Below, in pieces: positions 24,268 through 27,890 of a DNA stretch of 27,890 nt (its first letter is position 1; each line of letters starts with the position of its first letter). Both the position numbers and the translations under genes were made by a program. Location of the stretch: NCBI GenBank assembly GCA_009694925.1, contig SIBX01000003.1, positions 1 to 27,890 on the forward strand, in the 5' to 3' direction. This stretch comes from Minisyncoccota bacterium (lineage in GTDB: Bacteria > Patescibacteriota > Minisyncoccia > UBA6257 > 1-14-0-10-40-38). Under the pieces are notes generated by a model. The model ran no database searches and had not been told where the DNA came from. It saw only the letters and a program-made list of their open reading frames with translations.

Positions 24268-24291
24268 TTTAATGTGGAGATAATTCTATAT

Positions 24292-24570
24292 TTAACTCTG
24301 TAAAATGTCTAGTTTCTGGCCCTTTTTAAGGGTGACGATGGCCTTTTTATAGCCTGATTTGCTGTAATGATAATTTCCCATCCTTTTTGTTTTAGGTCTG
24401 GCATTAACAATATTGATTTTTACAGTATCAACTTTGTATATAACTTTTAAAGCTTTTTTAACTTCTGGTTTAGTGGCATTATTTTCAACTAAAAAGACGT
24501 ACTTGCCGATTTTGGCTTCGCTTACAGACTTTTCGGTAATTATTGGTTTTTTAATTAAAAACTTATCCAT
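24292..24570 (-). CDS. rplW: Ribosomal protein L23
   Basis: 92 residues. L23 lies at the tunnel exit and docks SRP and trigger factor. Typical: KKPIITEKSVSEAKIGKYVF, then VIYKVDTVKINIVNARPKTK. Gap to rplD is 5 bases. Confidence 0.96.
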   Translation of the reverse strand: MDKFLIKKPIITEKSVSEAKIGKYVFLVENNATKPEVKKALKVIYKVDTVKINIVNARPKTKRMGNYHYSKSGYKKAIVTLKKGQKLDILQS

Positions 24571-24575
24571 GGATT

Positions 24576-25229
24576 TTATTTAATAGTTTTAGGTTTAATT
24601 TCTTTGAATTCAGGAATGGAATTTTTCTCTATTAAGATATTTTTATATTTTAATACTGATTCAACATCTAAATCTTTAGCCCTAACAGAAGAAATTTTTG
24701 GAATATTTCTTGAAATTTTAAAAATTGAATTATTTTCCTTATCTGCAACTAAAAGAACAGAAAGATTTTTTGCAGATTTATCTGCTTTTAAGAAATTTTT
24801 CAAAGCCTTATCTAGTTCGTTTGTTTTTGTAAATTTGCCATTTAAGGTATCTAAAAACATAACATTTTCGGATGATAATTTTTTAGAAAGAATAGAGTAT
24901 AGGGCACCTCTTTTCATTTTCTTATTTATTTTCTGAGAAAAATCACGATTTTTATTAGGACCTAGAGAGACTCCTCCTCCACTCCAAAGCGGAGACCTAA
25001 TTGATCCGTGTCTGGCGCGACCAGTTCCTTTCTGTTTCCATGGTTTTTTTCCTCCTCCGGAAACTTCACCCCTGCCCTTTACGTGAGCCGTAACCACGCG
25101 ACGATTTGCAACCTCGGCCTTAAGAGCTTGATCAACTAAGTCTGGGTTCCATTTTCTTCCAAAAACAGACTCTGGGAGAGAGACCTTGCCGACTACTTCT
25201 TTATTAAAATTATAAACTTTTGCTTCCAT
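24576..25229 (-). CDS. rplD: Ribosomal protein L4
   Basis: 217 residues from ATG 25229, giving the usual MEAKVYNFNKEVVGKVSLPE start. A longer frame to 25283 overlaps rplC and adds non-family residues. L4 has an extended loop reaching into the tunnel (SGGGKKPWKQKGTGRARHGS). In E. coli L4 is the S10-operon autorepressor, of interest given the hairpin upstream of rplC. Confidence 0.96.
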   Translation of the reverse strand: MEAKVYNFNKEVVGKVSLPESVFGRKWNPDLVDQALKAEVANRRVVTAHVKGRGEVSGGGKKPWKQKGTGRARHGSIRSPLWSGGGVSLGPNKNRDFSQKINKKMKRGALYSILSKKLSSENVMFLDTLNGKFTKTNELDKALKNFLKADKSAKNLSVLLVADKENNSIFKISRNIPKISSVRAKDLDVESVLKYKNILIEKNSIPEFKEIKPKTIK

Positions 25230-25251
25230 GATAGTAATTAAATATGAATAT

Positions 25252-25677
25252 CTATTTTTTTGATATGACAACCTTAGTTCCAATATGACCTGGTGCTGAA
25301 CCGTTTAAATAGATTGTTTTGAGAGCTTCTTCAATTTTTACTATTTTTATATTTTTTGAAGTGGAAGTGGTCATTCCCATGTGTCCGGCCATTTTTCTTC
25401 CTGGCAAAACTCTTTGAGGGGCCGTGGATCCAATAGAACCAGGACCTCTATGTCTATTTTTCTGACCGTGGGTTTTTGGCCCTCCGTGGAAACCGTGGCG
25501 CTTAACTCCTCCTTGGAATCCCCTTCCTTTTGTTACTCCTGAAACCATAACTAATTCACCCTCCTTAATTCCTGATAAATCGGTATTTGGCTCAAATTTT
25601 ACTGGGGTAACACCAAAAACGGCGTCGTTTTCGCCCCACATCTGAGTCATTTTAAGTTTTAAACCTTTTATCTTCAT
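25252..25677 (-). CDS. rplC: Ribosomal protein L3, compact form
   Basis: 141 residues against about 205-210 usually. The N-terminus (KGLKLKMTQMWGENDAVFGV) and the whole C-terminal part (VSGVTKGRGFQGGVKRHGFH, GPGSIGSTAPQRVLPGRKMA) align with the family. Between PVKFEPN and TDLSGIKEGELV about 55-60 residues of the beta-barrel domain are missing. The frame is intact, so this is a shortened protein, not a broken gene. L3 shapes the peptidyl transferase centre through its extended loop, which is kept. It opens the rplC-secY unit. Confidence 0.95.
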   Translation of the reverse strand: MKIKGLKLKMTQMWGENDAVFGVTPVKFEPNTDLSGIKEGELVMVSGVTKGRGFQGGVKRHGFHGGPKTHGQKNRHRGPGSIGSTAPQRVLPGRKMAGHMGMTTSTSKNIKIVKIEEALKTIYLNGSAPGHIGTKVVISKK

Positions 25678-25695
25678 TGTTTTAATTGTTTTCTC

Positions 25696-25722
25696 GTCAC
25701 TTATCTTTTTATGATAAGTGAC
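25696..25722 (-). promoter_or_regulatory. Perfect hairpin in the rplC leader
   Basis: 10-bp perfect stem GTCACTTATC/GATAAGTGAC (25696-25705 with 25713-25722), 7-nt AT loop, ending 19 bases before the rplC ATG. No T run follows on the minus strand, so it is not a terminator there. It could be an S10-leader-type control element. The upstream sequence has no convincing promoter. Confidence 0.55.
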
Positions 25723-25783
25723 ATTCGCTTTTTCTATTTAGCATTTCTTAATAGGAATTATGAAATGAGAGGAAAATAGCTTA

Positions 25784-25809
25784 TAAAAACTGCCGAAACG
25801 TTCGGCAGT
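25784..25809 (-). terminator. Terminator between rpsJ and rplC
   Basis: 9-bp perfect stem ACTGCCGAA/TTCGGCAGT (25789-25797 with 25801-25809, 3-nt loop) followed on the minus strand by TTTTTAT. It lies about 60 bases after rpsJ and separates tuf-rpsJ from the rest of the S10 cluster, or attenuates read-through. The remaining 190-base gap shows nothing else but the rplC hairpin. Confidence 0.88.
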
Positions 25810-25869
25810 CTTTATTAGTTACCCATTTTCTAGGAAAACATGACGTGCCCGCTGTGTTGAGTTTCTATC

Positions 25870-26193
25870 TTAATACATTTTTATCTCAATGTCCACTCCT
25901 GAAGGAAGATTCATCCTTGAAAGAGATTCCATAAGAGCTTGGTTTGGACTTAAGATATCTATTAATCTTTTATGCATTCTCATCTCAAATTGCTCTCTTG
26001 AATTTTTATGAACGAATGTTGACCTGTTTACCGTATACTTTTTTATATCGGTTGGCAAAGGAATCGGACCAGCAATTTTAGCCTCATGGCGCTTGGCTGT
26101 TTCGATTATCTGCCTGCAAGTTGCATCAATTAAGTGATGGTCGTATGACCTAATTCTTAATCTTATTTTATCTTTTTCAAGGTTCTTTGCCAT
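25870..26193 (-). CDS. rpsJ: Ribosomal protein S10
   Basis: 107 residues, full length. S10 is in the 30S head and, as NusE, joins transcription antitermination complexes. Typical: KIRLRIRSYDHHLIDATCRQ, AGPIPLPTDIKKYTVNRS, HKNSREQFEMRMHKRLIDI. It follows tuf by 33 bases with no terminator between. Confidence 0.98.
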   Translation of the reverse strand: MAKNLEKDKIRLRIRSYDHHLIDATCRQIIETAKRHEAKIAGPIPLPTDIKKYTVNRSTFVHKNSREQFEMRMHKRLIDILSPNQALMESLSRMNLPSGVDIEIKMY

Positions 26194-26226
26194 GTTAATT
26201 AGTTGGTTCTTATCAAGAATTAAGTT

Positions 26227-27429
26227 TTAAACAGTTATCTTGGTAACAACTCCTGCTCCGACAGTTTTTCCTCCTTCTCTGATAGCAAATTTCATCTTAT
26301 CTTCCAAGGCTACTGGCGAGATGAGTTTAACGTGGAAGGTTGTTCTGTCTCCTGGCATGACCATTTCAACTCCGGCAGCCAAGACTACTTCTCCGGTTAC
26401 ATCAGTTGTTCTGATATAAAATTGTGGCTTATAGCCCTTAAAGAATGGGGTGTGTCTACCTCCTTCTTCTTTGCTTAAAATATAAACTTCAGCGTCGAAT
26501 TCAGTATGAGGAGTGATGGATCCAGGCTTAGAGATAACCTGACCTCTTTCTACGTCCTCTTTCTTTAATCCTCTCATTAAAAGTCCAACGTTGTCTCCAG
26601 CGCGGCCTTCGTCTAATGTCTTTTGAAACATTTCAACTCCGGTAATAATGCTTTTGGCTGTTGCTTTTAATCCAACTATTTCAACCTCTTCTCCTGTTTT
26701 AATTATTCCTCTTTCGATTCTTCCGGTTACAACCGTTCCTCTTCCTTCAATAGAGAAGATATCTTCTACTGGCATAAGGAATGGTTTGGCGATGTCGCGG
26801 ACTGGCTCTGGAATAAATTCATCTAAGGCTTTAACTAATTCCTTAATACAGTTTGCGGCTGGATCGGTTGCGGACTTGGCAATTAAAGCTAAAGAGGCAG
26901 AACCTCTTATAATAGGAGTCTTGTCTCCTGGGTAATCATATTTCTTTAATAATTCCCTGATTTCATCTTCGACTAAGTCTAAGATTTCTTTGTCGTCAAC
27001 TAAATCAACTTTATTCAAGAAGACTACAATTTCAGGAACACCTACTTGTCTGGCAAGCAAGATATGCTCTCTGGTTTGAGGCATAGGACCGTCAACAGCG
27101 GAGACAACCAAAATTGCTCCGTCCATTTGAGCGGCTCCTGTGATCATGTTTTTAATGTAATCAGCGTGCCCTGGGCAGTCGATGTGGGCATAGTGCCTCT
27201 TATCGCTCTCATATTCTAAGTGAGAAACTGCGATGGTTACGATTTTGGAAGCATCTCTTACAACTCCTCCTTTGGCGATATCAGCATAGCTCTTTTCTTT
27301 TGCATGTCCGCTCAAAGATTGGACGTGGCTTAGGGCTGCGCTTAAAGTGGTTTTACCGTGGTCGACGTGACCGATTGTGCCGACGTTAACGTGCGGCTTA
27401 GTTCTCTGAAATTTCTCTTTTTCTGCCAT
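26227..27429 (-). CDS. tuf: Elongation factor Tu with altered switch I
   Basis: 400 residues. EF-Tu brings aminoacyl-tRNA to the ribosome as a GTP complex. G1 GHVDHGKT, G3 DCPGHADYIKNM, G4 NKVD and G5 GSAS are normal, and domains 2 and 3 (GRGTVVTGRIERGIIKTGEE, GGRHTPFFKGYKPQFYIRTT) are orthodox. The effector region, usually E-K-x-R-G-I-T-I, reads RDASKIVTIAVSH and is two residues longer. The Mg-binding Thr is kept but the Arg-Gly pair is replaced by Lys-Ile. It precedes rpsJ and has a long structured leader. Confidence 0.97.
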   Translation of the reverse strand: MAEKEKFQRTKPHVNVGTIGHVDHGKTTLSAALSHVQSLSGHAKEKSYADIAKGGVVRDASKIVTIAVSHLEYESDKRHYAHIDCPGHADYIKNMITGAAQMDGAILVVSAVDGPMPQTREHILLARQVGVPEIVVFLNKVDLVDDKEILDLVEDEIRELLKKYDYPGDKTPIIRGSASLALIAKSATDPAANCIKELVKALDEFIPEPVRDIAKPFLMPVEDIFSIEGRGTVVTGRIERGIIKTGEEVEIVGLKATAKSIITGVEMFQKTLDEGRAGDNVGLLMRGLKKEDVERGQVISKPGSITPHTEFDAEVYILSKEEGGRHTPFFKGYKPQFYIRTTDVTGEVVLAAGVEMVMPGDRTTFHVKLISPVALEDKMKFAIREGGKTVGAGVVTKITV

Positions 27430-27437
27430 TTTTTTAG

Positions 27438-27457
27438 AAAGGAATATTATTTCCTTT
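27438..27457 (-). promoter_or_regulatory. Small hairpin directly before tuf
   Basis: Perfect 7-bp inverted repeat AAAGGAA/TTCCTTT (6-nt spacer) ending 8 bases before the tuf ATG. The only Shine-Dalgarno-like AAGGA near tuf lies inside this stem, about 20 bases from the start. Confidence 0.4.
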
Positions 27458-27513
27458 ATTTATTAAGTCTAATTAATAAAATTTTTGAATTCGACGTGTT
27501 GTGGACTTGTTTC

Positions 27514-27522
27514 ATTATAACA
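27514..27522 (-). promoter_or_regulatory. Extended -10 promoter P2 for tuf
   Basis: On the minus strand TGTTATAAT, a perfect extended -10. A similar TGTTATAAA is at 27645-27653. Their surroundings (ATTTGTTATAA...ATGAA) are nearly repeated on either side of the 102-nt hairpin. Confidence 0.5.
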
Positions 27523-27531
27523 AATTCGTTT

Positions 27532-27633
27532 AAATTGATTATTTTTGGCTGCAAATCCTTTTTAATCGCTCAACAATGTCTTTGACATTGCTTCGCTCTT
27601 ATAAAATTATTTTCGCTCAAAAATAATCAATTT
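27532..27633 (-). ncRNA. Candidate structured leader element upstream of tuf
   Basis: A perfect 16-bp closing stem (27532-27547 with 27618-27633) encloses a smaller perfect hairpin CAATGTC-TTT-GACATTG (27574-27590). The motif GAGCGA occurs three times in the enclosed minus strand. It is downstream of the TTGACA promoter, so it would be in the tuf leader. It could be a regulatory RNA or an inserted palindromic element. Confidence 0.55.
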
Positions 27634-27693
27634 CTACTTCATTATTTATAACAAATCAAATCCTGTTTTTTATAAAAAATAGTGTAGATAGAG

Positions 27694-27721
27694 TTTATAA
27701 TAAATGGCTACTGAATGTCAA
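27694..27721 (-). promoter_or_regulatory. Consensus promoter P1 for tuf-rpsJ
   Basis: On the minus strand a perfect TTGACA (27716-27721), 16 bases, TATAAA (27694-27699). The leader to tuf would be about 258 nt. The gap from 27430 to the end of the upstream frame (27762) holds only the promoter and leader elements listed here. Confidence 0.8.
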
Positions 27722-27762
27722 ATGGGATTAGTGGAGATTAATTAATATAGTTCTTAAATTAA

Positions 27763-27890
27763 TTAATTAAAATAAAAGATTTGAAAAATGTTATTTATTC
27801 CATGTTGATAAACTATGTTTCCAGCGTTATTGATGTAGGGATAAAACAACTGATCTTTAAAACTTTGAGCATCATAATGAGTTAACTGCC
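27763..27890 (-). CDS. Possible C-terminus of an unknown protein (cut by window edge)
   Basis: A minus-strand frame enters from the right edge and is open for 41 codons to a TAA at 27763, reading like protein (HYDAQSFKDQLFYPYINNAG). It is not recognised. A 41-codon open frame in AT-rich DNA could arise by chance, so this is tentative. The TTGACA promoter of tuf begins about 40 bases later, which fits an intergenic region starting here. Confidence 0.4.
   Translation of the reverse strand, partial: QLTHYDAQSFKDQLFYPYINNAGNIVYQHGINNIFQIFYFN

Noticed and set aside
25230..25283. N-terminal extension of L4 from an upstream start
   Set aside because: It would overlap rplC, adds residues unlike the family, and ATG 25229 gives the normal L4 start.
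1..27890. CRISPR arrays, insertion sequences and tRNA genes
   Set aside because: No regularly spaced direct repeats, transposase-like frames or cloverleaf sequences were found by eye.

Overview
The window is an AT-rich stretch that looks like a Candidate Phyla Radiation (Patescibacteria, probably Parcubacteria-like) genome. Supporting signs are a complete tuf/S10/spc ribosomal cluster with no L30 gene between S5 and L15 (a known CPR hallmark), compact proteins, an AspRS lacking the GAD insert, a very short L3, near absence of Shine-Dalgarno sequences, and several unrecognised surface proteins. The standard genetic code fits: TGG is the only tryptophan codon and no in-frame TGA was noticed. 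The lineage call is inference; no rRNA gene is present.

Left part (1-9.9 kb, mixed strands, accessory): 3'-truncated uvrB with an extended -10 promoter and a GC-rich palindrome in its leader; a two-gene minus-strand operon of an unknown cytoplasmic protein and a large secreted beta-sandwich protein; a plus-strand membrane fusion protein with no transporter partner; msrB; an unknown membrane-anchored protein; an NADPH-dependent FMN reductase; a long AT-rich inverted repeat; an eight-cysteine anchored protein; and doxX. Convergent gene pairs share perfect bidirectional terminators.

Middle (9.9-15.8 kb, minus strand): aspS-ndk, an unknown 168-aa gene, fusA as its own unit bounded by hairpins, then rpsL-rpsG. 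A consensus promoter (TTGACA-N17-TAAAAT) directly after secY drives rpsL-rpsG through a roughly 140-nt leader holding a 102-nt elongated hairpin, a candidate cis-regulatory RNA and the most interesting element here.

Right part (15.9-27.9 kb, minus strand): tuf-rpsJ, a terminator, then rplC-rplD-rplW-rplB-rpsS-rplV-rpsC-rplP-rpmC-rpsQ-rplN-rplX-rplE-rpsN-rpsH-rplF-rplR-rpsE-rplO-secY. tuf has a long leader with a perfect 16-bp closing stem, a TTGACA promoter and two extended -10 boxes. Many gene junctions follow one pattern: a TAA stop, 2-6 bases that are mostly A ending in T, then ATG. Two REP-like palindromes with the same core sit inside the cluster (rpsL/rpsG and rpsN/rplE). EF-Tu has an altered switch I although the EF-G in the same window is orthodox. 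Functionally the right half is the translation and protein-export core; the left half is DNA repair, redox protection and cell-surface genes.
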